The translations under genes were made by a program, and so were the position numbers. 53,855 nucleotides of DNA from Armatimonadetes bacterium CG2_30_59_28 (lineage in GTDB: Bacteria; Armatimonadota; Abditibacteriia; CG2-30-59-28), in the NCBI GenBank assembly GCA_001872605.1, contig MNXM01000035.1:1-53855 (forward strand), in the 5' to 3' direction. A model generated the notes under the pieces. The model was not told the origin of the DNA and ran no database searches. It saw only the letters and a list, made by a program, of their open reading frames with translations. Of the stretch, positions 12,374 to 21,174 are shown in pieces. The stretch's first letter is position 1, and each line of letters opens with the position of its first letter.

Positions 12374-13204
12374 GTGTACAAAATCGTTGAGAAGCGCACA
12401 CTGGCGCCACTAACCACGTGGTTCCTGGTTGAAGCGCCACTGGTGGCCAAGCGCCACAAGCCAGGGCAGTTTGTTTTGGTGAGAGTCTGTGAAGGCGGGG
12501 AACGTTTCCCGCTCACTATCGTGGACTCTGACAAAGAGACCGGCACCATTGCGCTGGTTTCACAGGAGGTGGGTAAGAGCACAGGACTTCTCGCCAAAGT
12601 CGAAGAGGGCGAATTCCTGCTCGACGTAGCCGGACCGCTTGGCAAGCCCACGGACATCCATCAATTCGGACGCGTTGTTTGCGTCGCCGGTGGCATTGGC
12701 GCCGCGCCGCTATTCCCAATCGCCCGGGGGATGAAGAACGTGGGCAATGATGTTACGGTCATTCTGGGTGCGCGGAATGAGGAGCTGATGATTCTCCGTG
12801 AGGAGCTGGAAACGGTCTGCCACGCCCTTCGTATCGCCACAGACGACGGAAGCGTTGGATTCCACGGATTTGTCTCCCAGCTTCTGGATGAACGCATTCA
12901 GTCGGGGGAGTCGTATGACCATGCCGTTGCCATTGGCCCGCTGCCGATGATGGAAGCGGTGTGCAAAGTGACAGGGAAATACAACATCCCGACGATCGTC
13001 AGTCTGAATCCGGTCATGGTGGACGGAACCGGCATGTGTGGCGGATGCCGCGTCAAAGTCCACGGAGAAACTTTGTTTGCCTGTGTAGATGGGCCGGAGT
13101 TCGATGGGCTGGGGGTCGATTTCGCGAGTCTGTCTCACCGACTGAAGATGTATCACAAACAGGAACAGTGCTCTCTGCAGCGCGTGGCAAAGGAAGGTGC
13201 ATAA
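12374..13204 (+). CDS. nfnA: Electron-bifurcating NADH-dependent ferredoxin:NADP+ oxidoreductase, subunit A
   Basis: 276 residues from GTG 12374, placed 10 bases after AAGGAG; this gives the family's usual length and N-terminus (MYKIVEKRTLAPLTTWFLVE). Domains: an FAD-binding beta-barrel (RFPLTIVD), an NAD(P)-binding domain (VVCVAGGIGAAPLFPIARG), and a C-terminal 2Fe-2S site formed by the cysteines in GTGMCGGCRVKVHGETLFAC. NfnA pairs with NfnB to couple NADH and reduced ferredoxin to NADP+ reduction; the same family has been called sulfide dehydrogenase SudB. The one-base gap to nfnB shows an operon. With nifJ in the window it would help dispose of reduced ferredoxin. The inverted MITE copies on both sides are unusual. 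Confidence 0.9.
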   Translation: MYKIVEKRTLAPLTTWFLVEAPLVAKRHKPGQFVLVRVCEGGERFPLTIVDSDKETGTIALVSQEVGKSTGLLAKVEEGEFLLDVAGPLGKPTDIHQFGRVVCVAGGIGAAPLFPIARGMKNVGNDVTVILGARNEELMILREELETVCHALRIATDDGSVGFHGFVSQLLDERIQSGESYDHAVAIGPLPMMEAVCKVTGKYNIPTIVSLNPVMVDGTGMCGGCRVKVHGETLFACVDGPEFDGLGVDFASLSHRLKMYHKQEQCSLQRVAKEGA

Positions 13205-13205
13205 G

Positions 13206-14666
13206 ATGGCGCGTGATAAAGCGAAGCCTGGAAGCATTCCCCGACAGAAAATGCCAGAGCAATCCCCTCTGGCGCGTGTGGCAACATTCAGTGAGGTTGC
13301 ACTCGGGCTTGCGCCTGACATCGCGCATCTGGAGTCTGAAAGGTGTTTGATGTGCAAAAAGCCGACCTGCATTGAGGGTTGTCCGGTCTCCATCGACATT
13401 CCATCCTTCATCCAGCGCGTGGTAAACGATGATCTTGAGGGCGCGGCGCGCGTGCTGTTTGAGTCGAATGCGCTTCCGGCAATCTGCGGGCGCGTCTGTC
13501 CGCAGGAAGACCAGTGTGAGTCGGTCTGCGTGTTGGGGAAGAAGTTCGAACCGGTTGCCATCGGCCGCCTCGAGCGATTCGTCGCCGATTACGTGCGTGA
13601 GAATGGTCTGGACTTGCTCCCCAACCCCGGACAGGCAACCGGGCACAAGGTGGCCATCATCGGTTCAGGCCCCGCAGGTCTAAGCGCTGCTGGAGAATTG
13701 GCCAAACTGGGCCACGCGGTGACTATTTTTGAAGCGCTCCACAAACCGGGCGGCGTCCTCGTGTATGGGATCCCGGAGTTCCGGCTTCCCAAGGACATTG
13801 TCGCTCAGGAGATCGACAATCTTCGCAAACTTGGCGTCGAGATTGAGACCAATGTGGTCATTGGACGCACCGTCCTTGTCGATGAACTCTTTGCTGAAGA
13901 GGGGTTCGATGCGGTTTTCATTGGGACCGGCGCGGGACTTCCCTATTTTCTCGATATCCCCGGCGAGGACCTCAATGGTGTTTGCTCTGCCAACGAGTTC
14001 CTGACTCGCGTGAATCTGATGAAGGCCTATGACTTCCCGAACGTGGACACACCGGTACACGTGGGAAACAATGTCACGGTCATCGGGGGAGGCAACACGG
14101 CCCTCGACGCTGCACGCACCGCCCTGCGTCTGAAGCCGGAGAAGGTCTCATTGGTCTATCGTCGTTCCCGTGAAGAAATGCCTGGTCGCGCTGAAGAGAT
14201 CCACCATGCCGAGGAGGAGGGGGTCGACTTCCAGATGCTGACCAATCCTGTGCGCTTTATCGACAACGGGGAGGGCTGGTTGGCTGGTATGGAATGTGTC
14301 CGCATGGAACTGGGCGAACCTGATGATTCCGGCCGACGGCGCCCGATTCCCATTGAAGGCTCCAACTTCGTCATCCACTGTGAAACAGCGGTGGTGGCTG
14401 TCGGCAACGGCGCGAATCAAATCGTCGCATCGACCACTCCCGGGCTGGACACAGGACGACATGGCAATATTGTGGCCGACGAAGAGACCGGAGCGACCAG
14501 CCGTGACGGAGTATTTGCCGGAGGCGATATCGTTACTGGCGCCGCAACGGTCATCCTCGCCATGGGGGCGGGGAAGAAGGCCGCCGCGACCGTTCATCAA
14601 TACCTGTTGACTCTCGACGGAGGGGCAACCGAGAACGGCGCGGCGGAGATAACCAGCCCTGGTTAG
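13206..14666 (+). CDS. nfnB: Electron-bifurcating NADH-dependent ferredoxin:NADP+ oxidoreductase, subunit B (GltA/SudA family)
   Basis: 486 residues. The N-terminal cluster domain has CLMCKKPTCIEGCPVSIDIP and AICGRVCPQEDQCESVC, the cysteine pattern for two 4Fe-4S clusters. It is followed by FAD binding (IIGSGPAGLSAAGELAKLG) and NADP binding (VTVIGGGNTALDAARTALR), and a C-terminal GDIVTGAATVILAMGAG. Stand-alone proteins of this type are often mislabelled glutamate synthase small subunit. The adjacent NfnA subunit and the absence of a large glutamate synthase subunit argue for the bifurcating Nfn complex. The ATG at 13206 lies 8 bases after AGGAAGG; a GTG at 13197 is less well placed. Confidence 0.9.
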   Translation: MARDKAKPGSIPRQKMPEQSPLARVATFSEVALGLAPDIAHLESERCLMCKKPTCIEGCPVSIDIPSFIQRVVNDDLEGAARVLFESNALPAICGRVCPQEDQCESVCVLGKKFEPVAIGRLERFVADYVRENGLDLLPNPGQATGHKVAIIGSGPAGLSAAGELAKLGHAVTIFEALHKPGGVLVYGIPEFRLPKDIVAQEIDNLRKLGVEIETNVVIGRTVLVDELFAEEGFDAVFIGTGAGLPYFLDIPGEDLNGVCSANEFLTRVNLMKAYDFPNVDTPVHVGNNVTVIGGGNTALDAARTALRLKPEKVSLVYRRSREEMPGRAEEIHHAEEEGVDFQMLTNPVRFIDNGEGWLAGMECVRMELGEPDDSGRRRPIPIEGSNFVIHCETAVVAVGNGANQIVASTTPGLDTGRHGNIVADEETGATSRDGVFAGGDIVTGAATVILAMGAGKKAAATVHQYLLTLDGGATENGAAEITSPG

Positions 14667-14747
14667 AGTCGGGCGAGCATTCGCGGCCTGCAGGCCACTG
14701 GAGAGTGGTGTCACTGCGTTCCTGCTGGGCGGATTGCACAGTGCCAC

Positions 14748-14924
14748 CATACTCGTTATGGTTGAGAGCCCATGTTTTCTTCCGTAGGATAAAGCTCCAG
14801 CTTTGTCGCCCTTCAAATCCGTAGGATAAAGCTCCAGCTTTGTCAATCTACGGAAGGCGCTTGTTGGGGAAGGACAGCGTCCAATCAGATTTCACAGGGC
14901 CATTTCTCAACCGTAACGAGTATA
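14748..14924. repeat. MITE-like element, type B copy 2 (inverted)
   Basis: 177 bases. Terminal repeats ATACTCGTTATGGTTGAGA and the complement of TATACTCGTTACGGTTGAGA. The interior has two copies of CCGTAGGATAAAGCTCCAGC and a unique part matching type B copy 1 in reverse complement. It lies directly downstream of nfnB and upstream of the promoter at 15033. Confidence 0.85.
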
Positions 14925-15032
14925 ACCGCAAATGCTACGCCATCTCGCCGTTACTGTCAGTTGATGGCGTAACAGGGATCGGATCTGCGCAGACGCGATG
15001 GGTTCCGCGTATCGGGCTGCGTTCCTGCGCGT

Positions 15033-15061
15033 TTGACAAATGCCTTTCTCCTGCCTATAAT
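15033..15061 (+). promoter_or_regulatory. Perfect consensus sigma-70 promoter
   Basis: TTGACA (15033-15038), a 17-base spacer and TATAAT (15056-15061): both hexamers and the spacing match the consensus exactly. The start site would be near 15068, giving a leader of about 28 bases to the GTG at 15096. It also rules out an upstream TTG start at 15033, which would lie in the -35 box. Confidence 0.85.
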
Positions 15062-15095
15062 CACCGCACCCCATTACTTACGGGAGGTCCCTCAA

Positions 15096-17147
15096 GTGAC
15101 CATTCGGCTCTCCATCATTGCGGCGATTCTGCTGACACTTGCGTTCGCTTTCCTGGTCTTTGCCCAAGGCCCCGCGGGAAACATTGTGGAGCAGGCAGTG
15201 GCTCTCAAGAGGCAGGGCAACACTGAGAAGGCGTTGGGAAAGGCGAAGCAGGCTGTTCAGTCCAACGACAAGGATGCCCGCGCCCACTATGTCCTTGCGT
15301 GGGTACTGATCAAGCGCGGGGATCGGAAACAGGCAGCACAGCACTTCGAGAAGGCCATGGGGCTGGGACTCTCGGGCGAGGACGCCGAACTTGCCAAAGG
15401 TGCCCTGATGCGACTTGGGGGCAAGGCCCCTGCGGCCCGAGCGCCCGCGCCAACGCCGCCTTCTCCTTTTGTGGATAAGCCTGCGAAGGGAGCGCCGGGC
15501 GCGCCGCCGGGAGGTCCGCCAGGAGCCCCTCCCCCCAAAGCTGATGCAAAATCCGCACCGTCAACTTCACCCGGAACTCCGCCGGGCGGTCCGTCGCCCA
15601 GTGCTGCCCCTCACAGACCTGCTGCTCCGCCTGGGGCTCCCCCCGGTATGGGAGCGAGCGACAAACCCGTCGCGGAAGAACCAGAAAAGGAAGCGAAAGG
15701 GATTGTCGGGGGTCTCTCCAGATATGCCCCGATTGCTGCCGTATTCATTTTTCTCGTCGTCGTCCTTGCCGTCGTGAAGTTCCTGAAGAAGACAAGAGGG
15801 GGCGCTGCTGCGCGTGCGGGTGGCGCAAGCCTTCCCGAGACGATCTCTCTCACTTCTGTCTCTTTTGAGGATCTGGAGGACGACACTGCCGAAGTCGCAT
15901 TGCTGAGTGCAGAACTGCAGCAGTGCGGTTTTGAGCGGATTGACGACTACCAGATTCCTGAGATGGACATGACACCCTGCCTCAGGGCGATGGTGAATCC
16001 CGCCGTCAACACCTTCGCCATCGTTTACCTCGTGCCGGGTGGAGGTAAAGTCCTCAAACCGTGGGTGGACCTCGTAACCCCGTTTGGGGATGGGAGCTCC
16101 CTTACCACCACAACCTCCAAGAAGGCGGGGCTGGTTGACAAACCTCCGAACCTTCGTGTGCAAGCATTCCCCAAAGCGTCTGCTGAGGGATTGCTTGAAA
16201 AACACCGGAAGAAGGTAGCGGAACTGTGTGAATCTGAAGGACTCGCAGTCCTTGCGGTTGGCGCAGGAGTTTTCCATGATCACTTCATGGCTGTCTACCA
16301 CGCGGAACGAGACTTCCGTCAAGGGCAGGGGGGAGCGACAAAAGATGGGGTGTGGCGCGGCGCGGAAGCAACGATGCCGGACAGTGGGTTCTTGAGCGAA
16401 GAGATTGTTGCTGCCACAGAAGTGTTGCAGCCGACTCCCGGGACGGGTGCCGACACCCAAGACGAGGCATCTGAGTTCGATTTCTCCGATGTGGACTTTG
16501 GGGAACCGGTCGGCGAACCATTCGTAAGCGATCCCGCTGAGAACCCGGACGCAGCGACCGATGATTCTGATGTTGAAGTGGTTCCCTCGGCAGAGGCGGC
16601 AGCGCCTGACGATTCGCGGGAAGCCGTCGATAGTCCCTTCGGCATCGACTTTTCTCCTGTGGAAGAATTTGGCGCGGAGGATGCAGCGGAAACGACTGAC
16701 ACCGCGGTTGCCGAACCCGCCGCGGAGCTGGAGACGACTCCCTTCGATTTTTCTCTTGATAGCGCAGATACGGACGTTGAGTCGGAGGCCGCTGAGACTG
16801 GGTGGATAACCCCGGTTGAGGAAGTGGAAGAGTCACCCGCGCCTGATGAACCCGTTCTCGACATTGCTTCTCCCGACCTCGCGGACGCACAAGAACCTGC
16901 AACCCATGAGAAACAGCCCGCAGGGGAATTCGATGCAGTTGACGCACCCGAAGCTATGTTCAAGCTGGACGATGATATATTCGGGGATGCTGCTGCGGAC
17001 ACCGGGGCGAACACACCAGCGGAAGGCGCTGAGCCGGACGAGACCCCTGCAGAAAGTCCGTCCGCAAGCGACGGCCTTAAGATCAGCTTCGATGACTTCG
17101 ACTTAACGCTCCCCGTCGAAGAGGATACAGCGGATAGCCAGGGATAG
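15096..17147 (+). CDS. TPR protein with proline-rich linker, one membrane segment and acidic FDFS-repeat tail
   Basis: 683 residues from GTG 15096 (GGGAGG 8 bases upstream). Layout: signal peptide or N-terminal anchor (MTIRLSIIAAILLTLAFAFL), TPR-like helices (about 28-104), a Pro/Gly/Ala-rich linker (about 110-200, repeated GAPPGG units), a transmembrane helix (about 209-230), then an unrecognised folded domain (about 248-425). The tail (430-683) is very acidic and repeats short F-D-F-S-like motifs (FDFSDVDFGE, GIDFSPVEEFG, FDFSLDSADTD, ISFDDFDL). Such aromatic/acidic repeats are typical of binding motifs for a partner. It is probably a membrane scaffold that senses or assembles outside and recruits in the cytoplasm, or the reverse. 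The product is not recognised. The consensus promoter implies high expression, and the HEAT-repeat gene follows 64 bases later. Confidence 0.75.
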   Translation: MTIRLSIIAAILLTLAFAFLVFAQGPAGNIVEQAVALKRQGNTEKALGKAKQAVQSNDKDARAHYVLAWVLIKRGDRKQAAQHFEKAMGLGLSGEDAELAKGALMRLGGKAPAARAPAPTPPSPFVDKPAKGAPGAPPGGPPGAPPPKADAKSAPSTSPGTPPGGPSPSAAPHRPAAPPGAPPGMGASDKPVAEEPEKEAKGIVGGLSRYAPIAAVFIFLVVVLAVVKFLKKTRGGAAARAGGASLPETISLTSVSFEDLEDDTAEVALLSAELQQCGFERIDDYQIPEMDMTPCLRAMVNPAVNTFAIVYLVPGGGKVLKPWVDLVTPFGDGSSLTTTTSKKAGLVDKPPNLRVQAFPKASAEGLLEKHRKKVAELCESEGLAVLAVGAGVFHDHFMAVYHAERDFRQGQGGATKDGVWRGAEATMPDSGFLSEEIVAATEVLQPTPGTGADTQDEASEFDFSDVDFGEPVGEPFVSDPAENPDAATDDSDVEVVPSAEAAAPDDSREAVDSPFGIDFSPVEEFGAEDAAETTDTAVAEPAAELETTPFDFSLDSADTDVESEAAETGWITPVEEVEESPAPDEPVLDIASPDLADAQEPATHEKQPAGEFDAVDAPEAMFKLDDDIFGDAAADTGANTPAEGAEPDETPAESPSASDGLKISFDDFDLTLPVEEDTADSQG

Positions 17148-17211
17148 CGGCTGGCACGCGCGCTCACACGGGTGCGCGCAAATAGAGCCGGAACACTAAG
17201 GGATCCGACAA

Positions 17212-18942
17212 ATGGACGATCAAGGTCAGAATCAGTTGGTTTCTGACTTGCGGAACGGCGATGCAGAACACAGACGTGCCGCACTTCGCGCGCTTCTGAA
17301 ACGAGACAGCATCGATGGTGCAATCGCCGCTTCGCTTACGAGTCTGCTCGTCGATGGGGATGGATCGGTACGCGCTCTGGCGGCAGAGGTTCTATCTCAA
17401 CACGCCCTCCATCAAGATCTCACCGTTGGGAGAGATGACAAGAAGTTCTCCCGGGCTTTTTCGGAACAATCCCGGTTTGTGCAGGGAGAGGATTCCGTCT
17501 TCTGGGACCTGGGCGACCCGGACCCCGATGAACGGGCAGCCGCGGCGGAGATTCTGCGGCAGCGGGGTGACGCGGAAGTTGCGGACACCTTTATCAAGGC
17601 GATGGAGGGGAGTCCGGGTACCGCCGACCGCCTCATTCGGCTCCGCGACCCGCGAGTGCTGCCGTCTCTGGCGCATGCCCATATCTACGGTGCGCTTCCG
17701 TCCGCCACACGATGTCTGGTTGCGGTGGGGTACCTTGACGTTGACTATCTGCTTGACCTTCTTGAGCACGGGGAAGCAATAGTCCGTGTTGGGATAAGTT
17801 ACATTCTCGGGCAGATGGGGCTGGAGCAGGCCATCGACCCTTTGCTCAACCTGTACCACAGCGATTCCCATCCGGTTGTCCGAGGAAGTGTCCTCGATGC
17901 GCTGGGGGCGTTCTACTCATCGGAAGTGATCGAGGTGCTTCTGACCGCTCTGGACTCTGCGGAAGCCGAGCTGCAGGCGTCGGCAGCGAGGTCGTTGGGG
18001 CGTTTGGGTGAGCCGATGGCCATCGATCGCTTGATCGGGCTGTTGTCATCCGACGACGACGTGGTCAAAGAAGGCGCCGCGCAGGCGTTGGGAGACATGA
18101 AAAATGACCGCGCCATTGAGCCCCTGATCGTCACGATCCACAATGAAACCGGGGCTGTTCAGGAGGCGGCCTGTGGGGCAGTTGGGAAGATCACCGGCAC
18201 AGCCGCCGGGGAACTGCTGGTCCAGCTCTTCCGCGGGATGGTTGAACCGGTGGAACGGCTTGCAGAGCTGGGCGAGAACTACCTCGTTGATCCTCTCACA
18301 TGGTCGTTACGGGAAGGGGGTCCCAAGGTGCGTGCTGCGTGCGCGCGGGCGCTTGCTCGTTTCAAGTCGCCGGAGACCGTGCAGCCTCTCGTGGACGCAT
18401 TGCCCGATGCGTCGGGAGAGGTTGCCGAGGCTGCTGCTGCTTCGCTGTCGTCGATCGGTGAAGCCGCCATTGAGCCGTTGGTTGCGCTCGTCAGCCATCC
18501 GGATGCCGGCGTGCGCTGCTTGATGGTGGAAGCACTCGGGAGAATCGGTAGTCGTGAAGGAATTCCAGCGATCGTTGACTGCCTCGAAGACTACAGCGCT
18601 CGCGTTCGGGCAGTGTCTCTCGAAGCTGCTGCCAAGATCGGGGAGCCTTCCGTTGCCCCTGCGGTGATTAGGCTGCTCGAGGATCCCAAACCCCAGATTG
18701 TCGCCTCCGCCCTGAGTTGCCTGTCCAAGCTCCGTTGCGCTGAGGCTCGGGAAGCGCTGTTGAGCGCGCTGAACTCACCAGACACCGGGGTTCGCCTTGC
18801 TGCAATCGAAGGACTGGGTGAACTTGGGGACGCAGCGGCTGTCCCTGCGCTGAAAGAGTTTGCCAGCTTCTTCAACCGCAAAGAAACTCACCTTGTGAAG
18901 GATGCCGCGCGAGACGCCCTCGAGAGGCTTGGGGCGCATTGA
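17212..18942 (+). CDS. HEAT-repeat (PBS-lyase-like) protein
   Basis: 576 residues made almost entirely of about 30-residue alpha-helical HEAT repeats of the PBS lyase/EZ type: recurring A-A-x-A-L-G-x-L/I-G-D/E-x-x-A-I-x-P-L segments such as AARSLGRLGEPMAIDRLIGL, EGAAQALGDMKNDRAIEPL and AAIEGLGELGDAAAVPALKE, at least a dozen copies. Such superhelices are protein-binding scaffolds; there is no enzymatic motif, and the phycobilin lyase name should not be transferred. There is no signal peptide, so it is cytoplasmic. It probably shares the consensus promoter at 15033 with the TPR/FDFS protein and could bind that protein's acidic tail. That partnership is an inference from adjacency. Confidence 0.85.
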   Translation: MDDQGQNQLVSDLRNGDAEHRRAALRALLKRDSIDGAIAASLTSLLVDGDGSVRALAAEVLSQHALHQDLTVGRDDKKFSRAFSEQSRFVQGEDSVFWDLGDPDPDERAAAAEILRQRGDAEVADTFIKAMEGSPGTADRLIRLRDPRVLPSLAHAHIYGALPSATRCLVAVGYLDVDYLLDLLEHGEAIVRVGISYILGQMGLEQAIDPLLNLYHSDSHPVVRGSVLDALGAFYSSEVIEVLLTALDSAEAELQASAARSLGRLGEPMAIDRLIGLLSSDDDVVKEGAAQALGDMKNDRAIEPLIVTIHNETGAVQEAACGAVGKITGTAAGELLVQLFRGMVEPVERLAELGENYLVDPLTWSLREGGPKVRAACARALARFKSPETVQPLVDALPDASGEVAEAAAASLSSIGEAAIEPLVALVSHPDAGVRCLMVEALGRIGSREGIPAIVDCLEDYSARVRAVSLEAAAKIGEPSVAPAVIRLLEDPKPQIVASALSCLSKLRCAEAREALLSALNSPDTGVRLAAIEGLGELGDAAAVPALKEFASFFNRKETHLVKDAARDALERLGAH

Positions 18943-18988
18943 CAGACTGCCATCGTTTCGACGCCCCACTGGCTGCCACGGATGCCGG

Positions 18989-19225
18989 TTAGCCGAGCAG
19001 CCCTTTCCCAAGCACGCCCCCGACCAGTCCACCGAGCCAATACGCAACCAGAACCTGAGTCTTGCGGGGATGCTGGAACTCGGCGAACATGAAGTAGACC
19101 TGATACGGCCAGCACAGAAGACACAGCAGCCCCTTCCACCACTCTTTCTGAAACGCGTCTACCAGGAACAGTATCAGCGCTATCAGCCAGGCGATGGCGC
19201 CAACTCCACTAATGAATGTAAGCAC
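18989..19225 (-). CDS. Small hydrophobic membrane protein
   Basis: 78 residues with two to three transmembrane stretches (GVGAIAWLIALILFLVDAF; GLLCLLCWPYQVYFMFAEF; VAYWLGGLVGGVLGKGLLG). It starts at GTG 19225, with AAAGGAGTG about 6 bases upstream. It resembles the small TM proteins that often accompany DUF2752 genes but carries no diagnostic residue. The gene is 12 bases downstream of the DUF2752 gene on the same strand, so the two probably form an operon. Function unknown. Confidence 0.7.
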   Translation of the reverse strand: MLTFISGVGAIAWLIALILFLVDAFQKEWWKGLLCLLCWPYQVYFMFAEFQHPRKTQVLVAYWLGGLVGGVLGKGLLG

Positions 19226-19237
19226 TTGTTCACTCCT

Positions 19238-19738
19238 TTACCAGATGTTGTCCGTGGGTCCGTAAACGATCGATAGCCACCTGAATACCGCGTAGCCGAT
19301 GAAAGCCGCCGTGAAGGGGTAGCCGAAGTGTGTCGAGCGCAGAAATGCCGCCGCGGTGCAAGCGGCGCGACGCGGCAGTAGCGGAGCGCACAGAACTCCG
19401 ACAAGGAACAAGTAGGCGATGATGCCAAATGGATGATACCGAAGCGATAGACTCAAACTGCCGTGAGACAGCGCTATCAAGCTCCGGGTCAGCCCGCAAC
19501 CGGGGCAGGGGAGGCTGGTCATCATCTTGAAAGGACACAGCGACACACCGACGGCATCGGGGTTCAGAAGAAACGATAGCAGGATAGCAACAGCCGCTGC
19601 AAGCCTCAACACGCGTTGGGGGTTGGCCGCGCGGTTATCGAGATCGTCCGCAACATCGTGGTGAAGCGCGTGGGTACCGTTGATGATTCTTGCTCCCTCC
19701 TTCAAACTCACTCCCAGGACAGCAGAAGTATAGCCCAT
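19238..19738 (-). CDS. DUF2752 family membrane protein
   Basis: About 166 residues. The core has VSLCPFKMMTSLPCPGCGLTR, the C-P-x-K...CPGCGxTR signature of DUF2752, followed by SLSLRYHPFGIIAYLF and further hydrophobic helices, giving three membrane segments. The family's role is unknown; the two-cysteine motif suggests metal or redox chemistry at the membrane. The start is uncertain: no ATG has a good ribosome site. A GAAGGAGGG sits inside the frame about 40 bases later without a start codon after it. I give ATG 19738; 19780 is an alternative. Confidence 0.7.
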   Translation of the reverse strand: MGYTSAVLGVSLKEGARIINGTHALHHDVADDLDNRAANPQRVLRLAAAVAILLSFLLNPDAVGVSLCPFKMMTSLPCPGCGLTRSLIALSHGSLSLSLRYHPFGIIAYLFLVGVLCAPLLPRRAACTAAAFLRSTHFGYPFTAAFIGYAVFRWLSIVYGPTDNIW

Positions 19739-19862
19739 GCGGCGACGGCTTTCCCGCTTTTGTGTACCGCAGGCGAGCACACAGATTGCAGCGATGGATT
19801 TTCATCAGCTTGGTGTCGTCCGCACGCAAAAGGGAGGGACGCTTCGCGAGGAGATCGTGCCG

Positions 19863-20996
19863 CTACTCTCTCTTCGCCACGCACAGATACCCGATCTGGG
19901 CCTGGGGGTCCTCGAGTTTGTTTTGGCGGCGCATGGGTTCAGCTACTGCGAGCTCGAGGACGTGTTCCCGGTTCTCCATGCCGTGCTTCATCAGGAAGAA
20001 TTTGCCGAACTCGATGCTGAAGTTGGTGTAAGGGCCAATGACTTTCTCCCCGTCCACTACCGCTTCCACCTTTAACCCGTTGCAGTAAACGAGGGCGATG
20101 GCGCCGATGGCGGTTCCGGAAAAGGTGAAGGTTAGCTTGTCCCCGGGCCGCCCGATAAGAAGATGATCGAGATACCAGGGAACGAGGGCAGGATTCTTCG
20201 TTTCCCAACTTCCCTCCAGCGAGAACCTCTTGTCTCGTCGAGACGGGTCGATGAGTGAAGTATACTGGAACTCATCGGAGAAGCAAGGGGGGGGCAACTG
20301 TTGGCTCCACTCGTCGGTGGGGTTCATCCGGTATTGGGTGACCTGTTCCTCGAACCATTCTCGGAGCGCCTCAAACCACAGGCGGTTCCCGTAGTCGTTG
20401 AGGTGCACACTGTCCTTCGCCTCAAATACGATGGACACATCGTCCCAGGTCTGGCCTCGCTGCGCGAGCGTGGTGAGCAGATAGTCCTGCACATCGATGA
20501 AGGGCAGTCCATAGTAATCGGCGATATCCCGGTGGATTGTGTGATCGACAAGGTCGCCGGTGAAGGGGTCTGACCCGGGGCGGCATCCGGCGCCCACGAG
20601 AACGACATCGGGGTGCGACTTGCAGGCGCGCAACTGACGGATGATCCCTTCGATGCCCTTCTTCACAAGGTCCTTGTCGGGCGAGTTGCGATCATTCACA
20701 CAGAACTCCACAAAAACAATAGTAGGCAGGAAGGGGATAACGTTGCGCTCAAGGGTAAAGACCGCGCCGAAGGATTCCATCGCCCCCACTCCGCCCATGA
20801 CCTCCATCGGCTGGCAGTGGTAGGCGCGGTGGTACCGCTCGTAGATGTACTGGACGAACAGCCGCCTCCAGGAAGTGACGGTGGTGTCTCCGGCCCCCGC
20901 CGCCGCGGTGAGTGACCCGCCGACGAACCCGATGTTGCAGTAGGACGCTGCGAAGATCTTGCGGATGGTGTCGGGTATCATGCAATGAGTCGACAT
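19863..20996 (-). CDS. SGNH/GDSL-type hydrolase with C-terminal beta domain
   Basis: 377 residues. The SGNH blocks are visible: nucleophile block NIGFVGGSLTAAAG (Gly-Gly-Ser, as in many bacterial members), the N-D of VEFCVNDRN, and the catalytic D-x-x-H of KDSVHLNDYGNRLW. After about residue 230 a beta-rich domain with FSGTAIGAIALVYCNGLKVE looks like an accessory carbohydrate-binding-type module. Esterase or deacetylase activity on polysaccharide is the usual role of such proteins, but no substrate can be named. There is no clear signal peptide. ATG 20996 lies 10 bases after GAGG; the upstream ATG at 21059 adds 21 unconserved residues. It is transcribed divergently from miaB. Confidence 0.82.
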   Translation of the reverse strand: MSTHCMIPDTIRKIFAASYCNIGFVGGSLTAAAGAGDTTVTSWRRLFVQYIYERYHRAYHCQPMEVMGGVGAMESFGAVFTLERNVIPFLPTIVFVEFCVNDRNSPDKDLVKKGIEGIIRQLRACKSHPDVVLVGAGCRPGSDPFTGDLVDHTIHRDIADYYGLPFIDVQDYLLTTLAQRGQTWDDVSIVFEAKDSVHLNDYGNRLWFEALREWFEEQVTQYRMNPTDEWSQQLPPPCFSDEFQYTSLIDPSRRDKRFSLEGSWETKNPALVPWYLDHLLIGRPGDKLTFTFSGTAIGAIALVYCNGLKVEAVVDGEKVIGPYTNFSIEFGKFFLMKHGMENREHVLELAVAEPMRRQNKLEDPQAQIGYLCVAKRE

Positions 20997-21105
20997 TGTG
21001 GTGACCTCGGAATCGGTGGTTAAGCGATGTATGATACCAGCCGAACCGGTCACTGGCAAGGGGACCCAATCGTGCCGTGTCTTCTCGTCGAATGACGACT
21101 CCCGT

Positions 21106-21134
21106 TTGTGTTAATGCTGTTCACGTGCTAAAAT
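21106..21134 (+). promoter_or_regulatory. Candidate promoter of miaB
   Basis: TTGTGT (21106-21111), a 17-base spacer and TAAAAT (21129-21134), ending about 40 bases before the miaB ATG. The -10 is one base from consensus and the -35 is weaker. Confidence 0.4.
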
Positions 21135-21174
21135 CCCTTCTGTCAGGAGATGAATCGAAACGAAGCGTATCTGC

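Noticed and set aside
15033-15095. Upstream TTG start for the TPR/FDFS protein
   Set aside because: It would lie inside the -35 hexamer of a perfect promoter; GTG 15096 has a good ribosome site and begins the signal sequence.
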